NCBI GenBank assembly: GCA_000179315.1
Contig: ADZZ01000383.1
Coordinates: forward strand, 1-64,000
Length of the DNA stretch: 64,000 nucleotides
Direction: 5' to 3'
From: a delta proteobacterium NaphS2
Lineage (GTDB): Bacteria > Desulfobacterota > DSM-4660 > Desulfatiglandales > Desulfatiglandaceae
Shown in pieces: positions 53,193-62,046 of this stretch. Both the position numbers and the translations under genes were made by a program. How positions within the stretch are numbered: position 1 is the stretch's first letter; every line of letters starts with the position of its first letter. The notes beneath the pieces are model-generated. The model ran no database searches, was not told where the DNA came from, and worked only from the letters and a program-made list of their open reading frames with translations.

Positions 53193-54881
53193 TCATAAAT
53201 TGTCTGTCAACCGGAAAAGCCCCACTCCATTTTGAAAGTAGATAAGGCTTGTGTAGTTTGCGAAAAAAGCCTTTACCAATTTCCGACGTTTCGCATCGAA
53301 CAGATCGGTCGTCCATTTGCTAAAAAGCCCAATTTCAATGATCAGGTGGGTTACTCCCATCTCTTCGAAACCCACAACCAGATCGTTTGGACGACGCGCA
53401 TTTTTTATAAGCCGGTACAGTTTATTTACCTGACCGCGGGTATCAGGAATGTACTCCCTGTCGCAGTAATACCCTCGCTTGCCCAGGAAGATCAGGAGCA
53501 AACGCGATTCCGCCGATAAATTTTTGTTCACATATTGCATGGCAGGATACTCAGGCCGATATTTGGTTATATATTCCTCCCGATTGACCGCACCAGTCAG
53601 ATAGCCGAATGGTGTAACATATCTGAATTGCTCAATGATGTACAACACATTCATCCCCAAAAGCAGAACTACAATCAAAACAAGGATGGCGGTTCCTGTC
53701 TTTTGTGCGGTCCGGTTTTGTATTTTTTTTACGTAATCAACGATATTCCTCAGACCAAAGGTTGCCAGTATAACCAACGGAGGCACAATCGGCGCAATAT
53801 ATCTCACTCTCATAACAGCGCTGAAAAAGGCAAACACAAAGAACAGGGCCGAAAAGGCCAGCAATAATTTCTTCTCACGAGTGAGAACTTCATTCTCTTC
53901 CCTAATTTTCAAAAATGCAAACATGGGCAGGATCAGAAGGAAAGGGTTCAGCTTTCCATCAAAGTATTTATCACTTCCGTCCTTTCCCTCAAAAAAAATA
54001 CGAATCGGAATGATGGCGATTTGCCACCATGGTTCGTTGTATGAGATGGTTCTATAGGCGAACAAACCTAAGCCCCCTTTTTCTTCCGCTTCCTCAGGGT
54101 CGATTTCGCTTAGGGTGGGAGGATTGGAGGGATTAAACCAGTTATCGTAGAGCGGATAAACCGGATTTGCTTTCCAAAGATAGTTTCTAATCATCCAGGG
54201 AGAAAACATCAGCAGGGCAATGATTACGAAAAGGATTCCGTATCCTACAGGCCTGATGATGCCTTTCTTTTTTTTCAAATACTTTGAATACAGATAAGGA
54301 ACAAAAAGGGTCAGCAAAAAAAAGACAAGCAAACCATTATATTTTGTTCCAAGGGCCAGGCCACACATCGTTGCGGAAAGAACCAAATACCTTAGTTGGA
54401 ATCCGGTTTTGATCCATTTCAAGAGCAAGAGGAGGGAGGCAGTAGAAAAGAAAATGAGCCCCAGGTCCACGTAGACGGTTATGGAGAGTTTAACTATTAT
54501 GGGTATTGAGAGGAAAAAAACCGCCCCAAACAGAGCGTAGATCGCATTCAAACGCCGTTTCAAGTAACCAAAAATCAGCCATGCCGTTAAAAGTCCAAAA
54601 CCAAAATGAATGAACTTTGGTGCGATATCATTGCCCAGATGAAGGGGAATCAGATAGATGAGATCCAGGTTCATTGGATAGTATGAAAAGGGAAGGGAAG
54701 GAATTTCGTACATGCCCCAATGCTGGAGGTAGAGCTTGGGGACATTCAAGTGATGGACAAGGGCATCTCTGCTGATTGGCGGTACAAGGGAAAGGATAAT
54801 GATGGATATAATTATGACAGCCAGTAGGGTAAAGAGCGAAACCTTTGTGAACCAATTCTTCCGGATCATGATTTTCTTCAT
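53193..54881 (-). CDS. GT39/ArnT-like membrane glycosyltransferase
   Basis: This 562-residue protein has about ten hydrophobic helices and an external first loop, PPISRDALVHHLNVPKLY, of the ArnT/PMT (GT39/GT83) type, in which the Asp is catalytic. The C-terminal about 110 residues are soluble. It would use an undecaprenyl-phosphate sugar on the periplasmic side. It is next to the DPM1-like GT2 that could supply that donor. The ATG at 54881 is preferred because the first helix begins shortly after it; ATG 54938 would add 19 polar residues. Confidence 0.8.
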   Translation of the reverse strand: MKKIMIRKNWFTKVSLFTLLAVIIISIIILSLVPPISRDALVHHLNVPKLYLQHWGMYEIPSLPFSYYPMNLDLIYLIPLHLGNDIAPKFIHFGFGLLTAWLIFGYLKRRLNAIYALFGAVFFLSIPIIVKLSITVYVDLGLIFFSTASLLLLLKWIKTGFQLRYLVLSATMCGLALGTKYNGLLVFFLLTLFVPYLYSKYLKKKKGIIRPVGYGILFVIIALLMFSPWMIRNYLWKANPVYPLYDNWFNPSNPPTLSEIDPEEAEEKGGLGLFAYRTISYNEPWWQIAIIPIRIFFEGKDGSDKYFDGKLNPFLLILPMFAFLKIREENEVLTREKKLLLAFSALFFVFAFFSAVMRVRYIAPIVPPLVILATFGLRNIVDYVKKIQNRTAQKTGTAILVLIVVLLLGMNVLYIIEQFRYVTPFGYLTGAVNREEYITKYRPEYPAMQYVNKNLSAESRLLLIFLGKRGYYCDREYIPDTRGQVNKLYRLIKNARRPNDLVVGFEEMGVTHLIIEIGLFSKWTTDLFDAKRRKLVKAFFANYTSLIYFQNGVGLFRLTDNL

Positions 54882-54997
54882 TATCCGATCTGTTTGCAAC
54901 TTCTCCGCATGATGCAGGTTTAAGTCGTTTACAAACAATCACAGTATTTTTTGCTCAGTGCGCAGCTTCTCTTTTCGGATGGCACTGCTCAGCACAC

Positions 54998-55026
54998 AAA
55001 AAGGGGTGCCATACGACACCCCCTTG
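54998..55026 (-). terminator. rho-independent terminator of the pilin gene
   Basis: On the minus strand, GGGGGTG, an 8-nt loop, CACCCC and TTTTTTG follow 26-50 nt after the pilin stop. Stem, loop and T tract are all in order for a strong intrinsic terminator, isolating the pilin from the GT39-like gene. Confidence 0.8.
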
Positions 55027-55048
55027 CCAGTTTTCTACTTTTGCTACC

Positions 55049-55447
55049 TTATGGTACTGGTTTCGCCGAAAACACTCCATCTTGATCAACTGTAGCAGTA
55101 TTGTTCGAAAGGCCCCATGCGGTGTCTCCAGTGGAGGTTATCGTATAATTGCCATTAGTGATTGAAGAGGGAGCCGTAGTGACACCTGAGCTTGGGGTAA
55201 AACCCGCGGTTTGAAGCTTCGTATTACTAAGAACGGTCGCATTCGGCCAATCGACAAGGTACGCTTTAGAAGCCGTGAGGGCATTTCTGGCGTCGCTGGT
55301 AATCGTAGCTGCAAAGCCTCTTTTCCTGTACGCATTGAACTGTGGGATGGCTATCGCCGCCAAAATACCGATGATCGCTATAACGATCATCAACTCAATC
55401 AGCGTGAAACCTTTTTGATCTTTTTTTTCATTTAGTTTAGATAGCAT
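55049..55447 (-). CDS. pilA: type IV major pilin
   Basis: This 132-residue prepilin has a short leader ending in KG, the cleavage site before [22 protein letters not shown], with Glu at mature position 5, and a hydrophobic N-terminal helix of about 25 residues. The head is short (about 95 residues) and rich in Thr, Ser and Asn; it lacks the pair of cysteines that makes the usual disulfide loop. This size falls between the very short Geobacter e-pilins and typical IVa pilins. AAGGAG precedes the ATG and a strong terminator follows. It is after cleavage by PilD that it would be built into pili; no pil assembly genes are nearby. Confidence 0.9.
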   Translation of the reverse strand: MLSKLNEKKDQKGFTLIELMIVIAIIGILAAIAIPQFNAYRKRGFAATITSDARNALTASKAYLVDWPNATVLSNTKLQTAGFTPSSGVTTAPSSITNGNYTITSTGDTAWGLSNNTATVDQDGVFSAKPVP

Positions 55448-55590
55448 TTTTTCTCCTTTCTGACTTTTGTTTATTCGTTAAAATAATTAATTTAGCAATA
55501 TCTTGATTAGATAGTTTTTTTTAAAAAACCCACCCCCTTTCATATTTCAAAATACCCACCTGAAATTAATTAATTCAGTCCTTAACACTA

Positions 55591-55740
55591 CTACGTTATT
55601 CCACCGATTGCCCCTGAACTAAAACTCCGTTTCCTGTAAGCATCATATTTCGGGATTGCAATAGCCGCCAGAATACCGAAAATCGCAATCACAATCATCA
55701 ACTCAATAAACGTAAAATCCCTTGCACAACTTTCCGTCAA
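55591..55740 (-). pseudogene. N-terminal stub of a second type IV pilin
   Basis: The minus-strand frame reads [20 protein letters not shown] then [15 protein letters not shown] and stops after 50 codons. This matches the pilin N-terminal helix, but the cleavage Gly is replaced by Asp, the head domain is absent and no ATG starts it (a TTG at 55740 is possible). It lies upstream of the intact pilin on the same strand, so it is likely the relic of a tandem pilin pair. The following 415 nt (55741-56156) are AT-rich and without genes I can support. Confidence 0.7.
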
Positions 55741-56156
55741 ATCTGAGACCTCTCACGGCCTACAAGTAACCCAAAATCAATGTCCGGGCAGAAGTTAATG
55801 CAATAATTGCGCCGATTCTTTTACCTGAAAATAAATAAATCGAATTCTCATTTCATTTCAAAGTGTTAATTCTGAATTTTGTATTCTTTCATTCTTAAAT
55901 CACCATCTCTTTACTAGTGAATCTTCAAAAATTCAATCATTTTTTGCGCAGATCATGACAATTCTTGTAAAATCCTAGCCAAAAAGTTATGAAAAAATGA
56001 ACCCAAAGGCCACTTCTTTCACTTGACTCCCATGATTGTTTTCTCTAACCTCGTTTGAGCAGGAAAATAAACTTGTTTTGAACAGCCAAAATCAAGGTGA
56101 TAACGGCACACTGCGAAACCCTTGCCGTAAATTCATAGGAAAAGGAGAATATTGTG

Positions 56157-56558
56157 ATGAAAAAGTTCCAGAAGTGGGTAATTCCCTTAATTGGCACAGT
56201 TGCCATCGCCCTGATGCTGGCTGGTTGCGCTACCATGGAGAAAAACAAAGTGACGGATATTGAAGGGCTGCTCACGCAGGCAGGCTTTCAAAAACATGCG
56301 GCCGACACCCCTGAAAAAATGGCCCATCTGAAGACACTGCCCCAGCAGCACTTCAGCCGGCATAAAGGGAACGGTAAAGTCTATGTCATCTATGCCGATG
56401 CGGCCGATTGCCAGTGTATGTACGTGGGAAGTGAAACACAGTTTCAACACTACCGGGACTTGGAGCGTCAGCAAGGCCTGAATCCCCTCCAAATGGACCG
56501 GCCCGATTATGTCATGGGCGAACAGTGGTCTAAGGTGCCTTGGGGACCATTCGATTAG
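56157..56558 (+). CDS. small lipoprotein
   Basis: This 133-residue protein has a signal peptide with a lipobox (LMLAGCA; lipidated Cys near residue 24), followed by a soluble region with HFSRHKGNGKVYVIYADAADCQCMYVG, given here as RHKGNGKVYVIYADA and CQCMYVG. The family is common in proteobacteria but of unknown function. AAAGGAG lies 9 nt before the ATG at 56157; a GTG at 56154 is also possible. A hairpin at 56591-56635 follows. Confidence 0.8.
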   Translation: MKKFQKWVIPLIGTVAIALMLAGCATMEKNKVTDIEGLLTQAGFQKHAADTPEKMAHLKTLPQQHFSRHKGNGKVYVIYADAADCQCMYVGSETQFQHYRDLERQQGLNPLQMDRPDYVMGEQWSKVPWGPFD

Positions 56559-56590
56559 TAGCGTTTTTGACAAAATGGAAAGACAGTACT

Positions 56591-56635
56591 CAGGAGCCGG
56601 AATTCAGGCGGTATTCCTTTCGGGTCCGGCTTCTG
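56591..56635 (+). terminator. hairpin after the lipoprotein gene
   Basis: CAGGAGCCGGA pairs with TCCGGCTTCTG through 11 positions (one G:T), with a 23-nt loop. It ends 4 nt before the next ATG. There is no T tract, so termination would be weak. Confidence 0.4.
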
Positions 56636-56639
56636 AATA

Positions 56640-57479
56640 ATGATTTTCACTTACAGTCCGGCACTGCATTCATCACCTAAATCAGATTCCATGTTGCGTC
56701 CTTTTCGAAAAAGAGAAAACCATTTTCAAATCTCCATCGGTATCGCCACCTTTGAAAGACGATTTGAAGACTATTTTGTGCCGCTTCTAAAAAGCATTCG
56801 AGCCTATGAGGCTGAAGCGGAAGTATTGGTTGCCGTCAACGGTGAACATAAGAAAGCATTTCGTGAAGATTACCGACGACGTATGCTGGCAGCGCTAACG
56901 GAACATCCCAGCGTGTTTCCCATCTTTTTCCCCATGTTCAGAAGTCTCTCAAAGCTCTGGAACACCCTCCTGATTCACGCTTCCAGCGACTTTGTTTTGA
57001 TGCTCAATGACGACACCCTGATAACCGACGAAAAATTCATGGGGAAAATCGGAAAGATTCTGGAAAAAAACGGGGGACGTTCCTTTCTCATCAACCAGTC
57101 CTGGTCTCATTTCGTTGCAGCAAAGGAAGAAATCGCCCATCTGGGATATTTTGATGAAAGGTTTCTGGGTATTGGCGAGGAAGACGGCGACATGACATGG
57201 CGATACATCCGCGAATACGGCGCGCCCATGAAAAACCACACCATGAAGGGGTTCAAAAACTACGCACAGGAAACCCTTTTGCAGCAGCCCGAAAACATCA
57301 CCTGCCACTCGGACAGCAAATACAGCCTTTTTAATCGGCGGTTTGTTCACAAAAAAAAGTATGCCGTCTCCACTCAAGGTATAAAGGGGATGTTTGATGT
57401 CCCAATGGAAATGAAAGATGAAGGTCCGGAGCAGTACCCCAATGAACGCTTTTACCGTAACCATTTGGATGAACTCTAA
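56640..57479 (+). CDS. GT2-type glycosyltransferase
   Basis: This 279-residue protein has a GT-A core starting at ISIGIATFERRFEDYFVPLL, EVLVAVNGEHK, LWNTLLIHASSDFVLMLNDDTLI with the NDD metal site, and FDERFLGIGEEDGDMTWRY as the acceptor/base region. Domain similarity begins near residue 30, so ATG 56691 may be the real start; neither start has a clear ribosome site. It is 21 nt upstream of the GT10-like gene and probably works with it. Confidence 0.78.
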   Translation: MIFTYSPALHSSPKSDSMLRPFRKRENHFQISIGIATFERRFEDYFVPLLKSIRAYEAEAEVLVAVNGEHKKAFREDYRRRMLAALTEHPSVFPIFFPMFRSLSKLWNTLLIHASSDFVLMLNDDTLITDEKFMGKIGKILEKNGGRSFLINQSWSHFVAAKEEIAHLGYFDERFLGIGEEDGDMTWRYIREYGAPMKNHTMKGFKNYAQETLLQQPENITCHSDSKYSLFNRRFVHKKKYAVSTQGIKGMFDVPMEMKDEGPEQYPNERFYRNHLDEL

Positions 57480-57500
57480 ACTTTTTTCGTTGAGGCCACA

Positions 57501-58466
57501 GTGATCACGGTCGGCATCGTAAAAGACTGGGACTGGCCAGATCTGCTGCGACAGACGCCCGGTGAAAAAGGGGTCTGGGAAGGGATCCGTTTTGTCCTGT
57601 CCCCTGAACAGACCTGCGACTTTCTGGTGGTACTGAACAACAAAATGAAGACGGAAACCCGGATTCAATGTCCCCCGGATAACATTTGGTGCCTCATGCA
57701 GGAGCCCTATATGAAGGGACACACGGACTGGATGGTTGAAAAGCTGGATTCCTATTCAAAAGTCCTCACCCATCATGTTCCTTCGACTCTGCCAAAATTT
57801 ACGCTTTCGCAGCCCGCAGTCTCATGGCATGTGAACAAGACCTTTGACCAGCTGGTTGCCCTGGAAATATCTGCCAAGCCCAAGACCCTTTCGTGGGTGG
57901 TGGGTAACGCCGGGGATCTGCCGGGACACCGAAAAAGGCTGGCCTTTTTGGAATATATCCAAAAGAACAGCTCTCTGGACATCGATCTGTTCGGCAGGGC
58001 GGTTCAATTCATCGAAGATAAATGGGATGGGCTGGCCCCTTACAAATATTCCCTGGCCATCGAAAACAGCAGCAGTTCCGATTATTGGACGGAAAAAATT
58101 GCCGATTGCTTTCTCTCCTGGTCGGTTCCCATATATTACGGCTGCACCAACCTGGAAAATTATTTTCCGCCGGATTCATTCATTAAAATCAATATCGACT
58201 CGCCCAGGGAGGCCTTTGAATCGGTCAAAGCCATTGTGGCCGGCGATAACTGGGAGAAGCGGCTTCCGGCACTTAAGGAGGCTCGGGACCGGGTGCTTCA
58301 CCAATATCAACTTTTCCCTCACCTGTCCCGGTTGATACGATCACAGCCCGAAAAAGATTTAAAACCCGAGAATCTTGTCCTACCCGCGTATCGAAGGAGC
58401 CAAAAGGCCGCTATAAACCATTTCTTTTACAAGGTGCTAAAATTTTTTGGCTTTCCGCTCCAGTAA
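57501..58466 (+). CDS. GT10-like (alpha-1,3-fucosyltransferase fold) glycosyltransferase
   Basis: This 321-residue protein carries the GT10 C-terminal signature: YKYSLAIENSSSSDYWTEKI, DCFLSWSVPIYYGCTNLENYF. In this fold these bind the GDP-fucose donor. The N-terminal acceptor part is less conserved. The start is GTG at 57501 with GAGG 8 nt before. If the donor is GDP-fucose or another GDP-sugar, this fits the GDP-sugar genes in the main locus, but the link is inferred. Confidence 0.82.
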   Translation: MITVGIVKDWDWPDLLRQTPGEKGVWEGIRFVLSPEQTCDFLVVLNNKMKTETRIQCPPDNIWCLMQEPYMKGHTDWMVEKLDSYSKVLTHHVPSTLPKFTLSQPAVSWHVNKTFDQLVALEISAKPKTLSWVVGNAGDLPGHRKRLAFLEYIQKNSSLDIDLFGRAVQFIEDKWDGLAPYKYSLAIENSSSSDYWTEKIADCFLSWSVPIYYGCTNLENYFPPDSFIKINIDSPREAFESVKAIVAGDNWEKRLPALKEARDRVLHQYQLFPHLSRLIRSQPEKDLKPENLVLPAYRRSQKAAINHFFYKVLKFFGFPLQ

Positions 58467-58489
58467 ATGCACCGTTTAAATGGGCTGAA

Positions 58490-60291
58490 CAGCAATTCCC
58501 GACCGCGTCGCTACTGAGTCTATTTCTTAACATTTCTACAAAATAGATACCGCTGTCAAAGAGCCTTGCTGAGAATTAGCTGAAATTCCTCGTTTGGCCG
58601 GTCAATTTTTGATGAAACAAGGGGCAAAAAAAAGACCTAAAACCAATCCCATATGATTTACCGCACAGATGTCCCTTACCGGCAAATACCAATTTTTCTG
58701 GAATTGACGCTTTTTTTCATTGGTATAGTGCATCTTGCATTCAATCGTCATCATATAAAATTATCGGCGGTTGGAATTTCATCCCGTAAAAAAGGGCTTC
58801 GTAAAGCATCCTCATCGATTTGAACGCAAAATCTCTAAACAAGGATCGCATACGATCCCAAAGTTCTCGTTTGCTACCCATCTTATGCCATGTAGCTCGA
58901 AACAGGGGACAACAGAGCTGCTGTGTTTGGTCAACCAAAAAGGCCAACATCATGAGCATCACAAAAACTACACTCAGATTTTTCTTTCCGAGCCCATAGT
59001 TATGACCGAAATGATAGCCTTGATTCTTGAGGGTATTGAACGTCTCATTTTCTATTTTCCAGCGTGCACGACCGCCTCGCATAAGTTCATAAGAGTTTCC
59101 CTTTGTTATGGTAAAATCAGTAACCCAGCTGAAATGTTGCGTCTTTTCTGACGTGATTTCCCAGTATTCCAGGAAATTGATCAGCAAATCCTGATTTGAT
59201 TCATTCAGGGGGAGGTGGTTAACGAAAAGGAAACGATGCGTTTTTTGCGGATTATCATTATCGACCAATTCAAATTGAACAGCTTCGCCATTTTCTTGTG
59301 CCTCTTCCACTTTTCTGAACAGGAAAGGATGATCCCCCTTCTTCACACCCAGAATGTAATGAAGATTGTATTTTTCCGCCTCCCTTATGTGTGGCGCATT
59401 CGAACTTAGGGCATCTTCGGTAATGATAACGGGCAGGTGTGGATGGTCCTTTCTAAGACTGTCGAAGAAACGTTTTGCGGCATTACGCTCACAATCGTTC
59501 TTGCTTTGGCCGTCTTGTTTGATTATGAACTCCGGGGCTAACGGAATGACCTCTTTGAGATCGGGATGAACAATTGCCGCCCCCAGCATCTGTTGGTAAT
59601 AGGTGATTTCGCCGGTCTTTTTGTTTACTTTTTGCAGACAATTATCAGAGAAAATTTTCTTCGAGGAAAAGTAGCCTGTTCCGTCCAAAGATAACAGATA
59701 GCATCCCTGGAAGAAAGCCAGGCGCTCCAGAGCTTTGCCTCTTTGCAATTTACTAAAAATATTCTTATACGCAGGTCGAATTTCCACAGGGTCTACTTCA
59801 TCCAGAATCGTTCGCATCTGCGAGTCACAAGGTATACTTTCTACATGATAAATGCTTTCTAAATTCTCAGCGGCTTGTCTTCGTTTGTCAAAAGCAAGCA
59901 GGGACGGATCTTTGAGAGAGAAAACGGCAAAGCCAGACATCAAGGCGTCTGCCATTGATATTTCCGGATTACCCTCACGGTAGTCCGATACTCCCAAAAA
60001 ATCTTTATGCAGACCCTCGAACAGTGGATCAGCACTAAGATACTTTCGAGAAGCTAACCTTCCCTTTTTCTGTTGGCTTTGATGTTTCATGACATTTATG
60101 GGAGTGAATCATGAACCATCGTTCGCCAAATGTCCAGGTTTTCCTGAAATTTATTTGCAGTTTTGACGCTTTTTTTTGAAAAAGAACTCCATAATGCGCT
60201 TTTTCAAGAACTTTCAATGCCAAGGCTTTACGAAAAGCGAATTTCAAGTTACACTGATATTGGGCCTTTCAACAGCAACCGGGAATTGCTG
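58490..60291 (-). mobile_element. 1,802-bp insertion sequence with 12-bp TIRs and 9-bp TSD
   Basis: Perfect 12-bp ends CAGCAATTCCCG (58490-58501) and its complement (60280-60291) are flanked by TGGGCTGAA direct repeats (58481-58489 and 60292-60300). One transposase gene is inside. The 9-bp duplication suits the IS4 superfamily. Confidence 0.9.
58741..60090 (-). CDS. DDE transposase (IS4-like)
   Basis: This 449-residue protein has a DDE_Tnp_1-like core: LLSLDGTGYFSSKKI as the first Asp region, PVIITEDALSSNAPHI as the second, and ARWKIENETFNTLKNQGYHFGHNYG as the Glu helix with the Y-x2-x2-K pattern of IS4 enzymes (Y replaced in part). The N-terminal about 130 residues are helical and probably bind the ends. 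The frame is intact. Confidence 0.85.
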   Translation of the reverse strand: MKHQSQQKKGRLASRKYLSADPLFEGLHKDFLGVSDYREGNPEISMADALMSGFAVFSLKDPSLLAFDKRRQAAENLESIYHVESIPCDSQMRTILDEVDPVEIRPAYKNIFSKLQRGKALERLAFFQGCYLLSLDGTGYFSSKKIFSDNCLQKVNKKTGEITYYQQMLGAAIVHPDLKEVIPLAPEFIIKQDGQSKNDCERNAAKRFFDSLRKDHPHLPVIITEDALSSNAPHIREAEKYNLHYILGVKKGDHPFLFRKVEEAQENGEAVQFELVDNDNPQKTHRFLFVNHLPLNESNQDLLINFLEYWEITSEKTQHFSWVTDFTITKGNSYELMRGGRARWKIENETFNTLKNQGYHFGHNYGLGKKNLSVVFVMLMMLAFLVDQTQQLCCPLFRATWHKMGSKRELWDRMRSLFRDFAFKSMRMLYEALFYGMKFQPPIILYDDD

Positions 60292-60383
60292 TGGGCTGAA
60301 CAAGCATAACTCTTGACGACGGAATAAGAGTTGTCTTATAAAAAGCTAGCCAAAGAGATTTGAAATTTGAGGAACGAATATCG

Positions 60384-60809
60384 AATATCGAACAAGGAAT
60401 GAAGAATGTCGAAGGAGAGTTCTGAATTCGACCTTGAAGATCGTTTGATTGATTTTGCTGTACGTATAATTCGCACAACAGAGGCTTTGCCAAAAACGAA
60501 AGTTGGAAAGCATATTGCAGGCCAGCTCATAAGGTCCGGCACATCCCCAGCCCCCAATTATGGTGAAGCGCAAAGCGCAGAATCAAGGGCTGACTTTATA
60601 CATAAATTGAAAGTTTCACTAAAAGAGTTGCGGGAAACTCGAATATGGCTGCTTATCATTGTCAGAGCTGGCTTGTTAAAACCAACTTCGAAACTCAAGT
60701 CTTTGATTGATGAAAACAATCAGTTGATTTCCATATTCGTAAAGAGTGTTGGTACTGCTAAAGCTAACTTGAAGAAAACTTCATAATTCGAAATTCCTTG
60801 TTCGATATT
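60384..60809. repeat. 17-bp inverted repeats framing a four-helix-bundle gene
   Basis: AATATCGAACAAGGAAT (60384-60400) and its exact reverse complement (60793-60809) enclose a single gene. The left arm holds the ribosome binding site of that gene (AAGGA). This resembles the layout of intervening sequences in 23S rRNA, but here it is outside rRNA and joined to the 3' part of a DUF4160 gene. Confidence 0.8.
60406..60786 (+). CDS. four-helix-bundle protein (23S rRNA intervening-sequence protein family)
   Basis: This 126-residue all-helical protein has the family pattern: DRLIDFAVRIIRTTEALPKTKVGKHIAGQLIRSGTSPAPNYGEA (seen as LIDFAVRIIR, HIAGQLIRSGTS and NYGEAQSAESRADFIHKL), then SLKELRETRIWLLII. 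The family is named after an open frame in rRNA intervening sequences but is also common in chromosomes as a solitary gene. It has no enzymatic motif; the pentameric structure suggests nucleic-acid or protein binding. It sits inside exact 17-bp inverted repeats. Confidence 0.88.
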   Translation: MSKESSEFDLEDRLIDFAVRIIRTTEALPKTKVGKHIAGQLIRSGTSPAPNYGEAQSAESRADFIHKLKVSLKELRETRIWLLIIVRAGLLKPTSKLKSLIDENNQLISIFVKSVGTAKANLKKTS

Positions 60810-60813
60810 CTGC

Positions 60814-60981
60814 GGTTCAAAAACACTTAATAATTTAAGCGATTATAAATCTGAGAGATATTCTCTCACATTGGACGAGTATGAATCTTCAAGATTCAGG
60901 GGGATATCTGAGATCGAAAAAATTATTGAGGATAATTATCATGCACTCAGAACCGCTTGGCAAGAGCATTTCGGAAGTTGA
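60814..60981 (+). pseudogene. C-terminal part of a DUF4160 gene
   Basis: The frame continues from just after the inverted repeat: SLTLDEYESSRFRG, then ISEIEKIIEDNYHALRTAWQ and EHFGS, to a TGA at 60979-60981. The pattern EIEKII..N...L...W.E.F is the conserved C-terminus of DUF4160, which is usually encoded directly upstream of DUF2442. The N-terminal half is absent, replaced by the four-helix element. It overlaps DUF2442 by 41 nt. Confidence 0.6.
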
Positions 60982-61219
60982 AGTAACGAATATATCAAGT
61001 CACGGTGTTTGGCTTCTGGCTCGTGATAAGGAATTTTTCCTGGCCTATGAAGCCTTTCCCTGGTTCAAGGATGTTACGGTAAGCCAAATCCTCAACGTGG
61101 AAGAACCGATGCCGGGCCACTTTTTCTGGCCGGACCTTGATGTGGATTTAGACGCTGAATCTATCGAACATCCGGAGAGGTTTCCTTTAACGTCAAAATA
61201 CGACTTGAAAAAAGACTGA
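60941..61219 (+). CDS. DUF2442 protein (partner of DUF4160)
   Basis: This 92-residue protein has the DUF2442 pattern: VEVTNISSHGVWLLA, EFFLAYEAFPWFKDVTVSQI and WPDLDVDLDAESIEHPERFPL. DUF4160-DUF2442 pairs are widespread and look like toxin-antitoxin modules, though this is not fully settled. The ATG at 60941 is chosen, with GAGGAT upstream, and it lies inside the DUF4160 remnant. With its partner broken, this gene is an orphan here. Confidence 0.82.
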   Translation: MHSEPLGKSISEVEVTNISSHGVWLLARDKEFFLAYEAFPWFKDVTVSQILNVEEPMPGHFFWPDLDVDLDAESIEHPERFPLTSKYDLKKD

Positions 61220-61228
61220 GTTTCTCAA

Positions 61229-62041
61229 ATGGTCAGCATCATCCTATGCTTTTATGAAAGGCTGGATCATTTGAGATGCTGTCTTGATTCCATTGGACTC
61301 TCGGCGGGACATTTTGATGAGGTCATCATCACCGATGATGGTTCCGGCAACACCACTGTTTCGCGGCTGAAAGAACTGATCGGCGCCTACAATTTCCCCA
61401 TCCGCCACGTATGGCAGGAGAAGAAAGGATTCAGGAATGCCGCCGCCAGAAACAACGGCATCCGCCATTCCAATGGTGATTATCTGATTTTTTTCGACTG
61501 TGACTTTCTCGTCTTGCCCCAAACCATCCCACAGCATCTGAAACTTGCAAAAAAGGGAAGATTCATCGCCGGCGGGTACAAGAACATGGATGAAGCCACC
61601 ACCCGAGGAACCTTTGAATCCGCCATCACCGTTGATCTTTTAAATCGCCTGGACAAACGATTCCCTGAAAGACCGCTGATTAAAACCCATCGCCGTTTCA
61701 TCAAGCGCACCTTTCTCATGCGGCTTCATCTGGCGCCGCCTCAAAAACAGAGTCTGGGCGGTCACTTTTCCATCCACAAGAAGGATTTGGAACGGGTCAA
61801 CGGCTATGATGAAAATTTTGTGGGGTGGGGAGGCGAAGATGAAGATCTGGGCATCCGCCTGGTTCGAGAGGGCATTCATTGCCGGTCGGCCATTCGTACC
61901 GCCAAGGTCCTGCACATGTGGCACCCGCCGGCTATCACGGATCGACGCTGGCAGGAAGGCCCGAATATTCAATATTTTAATCGAAAAGAGATTCCTGTTT
62001 TCTGTGAAAACGGCCTTATAACTTACATTTCGCACGATTAG
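61229..62041 (+). CDS. GT2 glycosyltransferase with galactosyltransferase-like C-terminus
   Basis: This 270-residue protein has the GT-A start MVSIILCFYERLDHLRCCL, EVIITDDGSG, NNGIRHSNGDYLIFFDCDFLV (DxD as DCD), and the Glyco_transf_7C-like end VNGYDENFVGWGGEDEDLGIRL, in which the WGGED acid is catalytic. It lies 9 nt after DUF2442. A transposase gene follows on the other strand 16 nt after its stop. Acceptor and donor are unknown. Confidence 0.85.
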   Translation: MVSIILCFYERLDHLRCCLDSIGLSAGHFDEVIITDDGSGNTTVSRLKELIGAYNFPIRHVWQEKKGFRNAAARNNGIRHSNGDYLIFFDCDFLVLPQTIPQHLKLAKKGRFIAGGYKNMDEATTRGTFESAITVDLLNRLDKRFPERPLIKTHRRFIKRTFLMRLHLAPPQKQSLGGHFSIHKKDLERVNGYDENFVGWGGEDEDLGIRLVREGIHCRSAIRTAKVLHMWHPPAITDRRWQEGPNIQYFNRKEIPVFCENGLITYISHD

Positions 62042-62046
62042 AGCGT

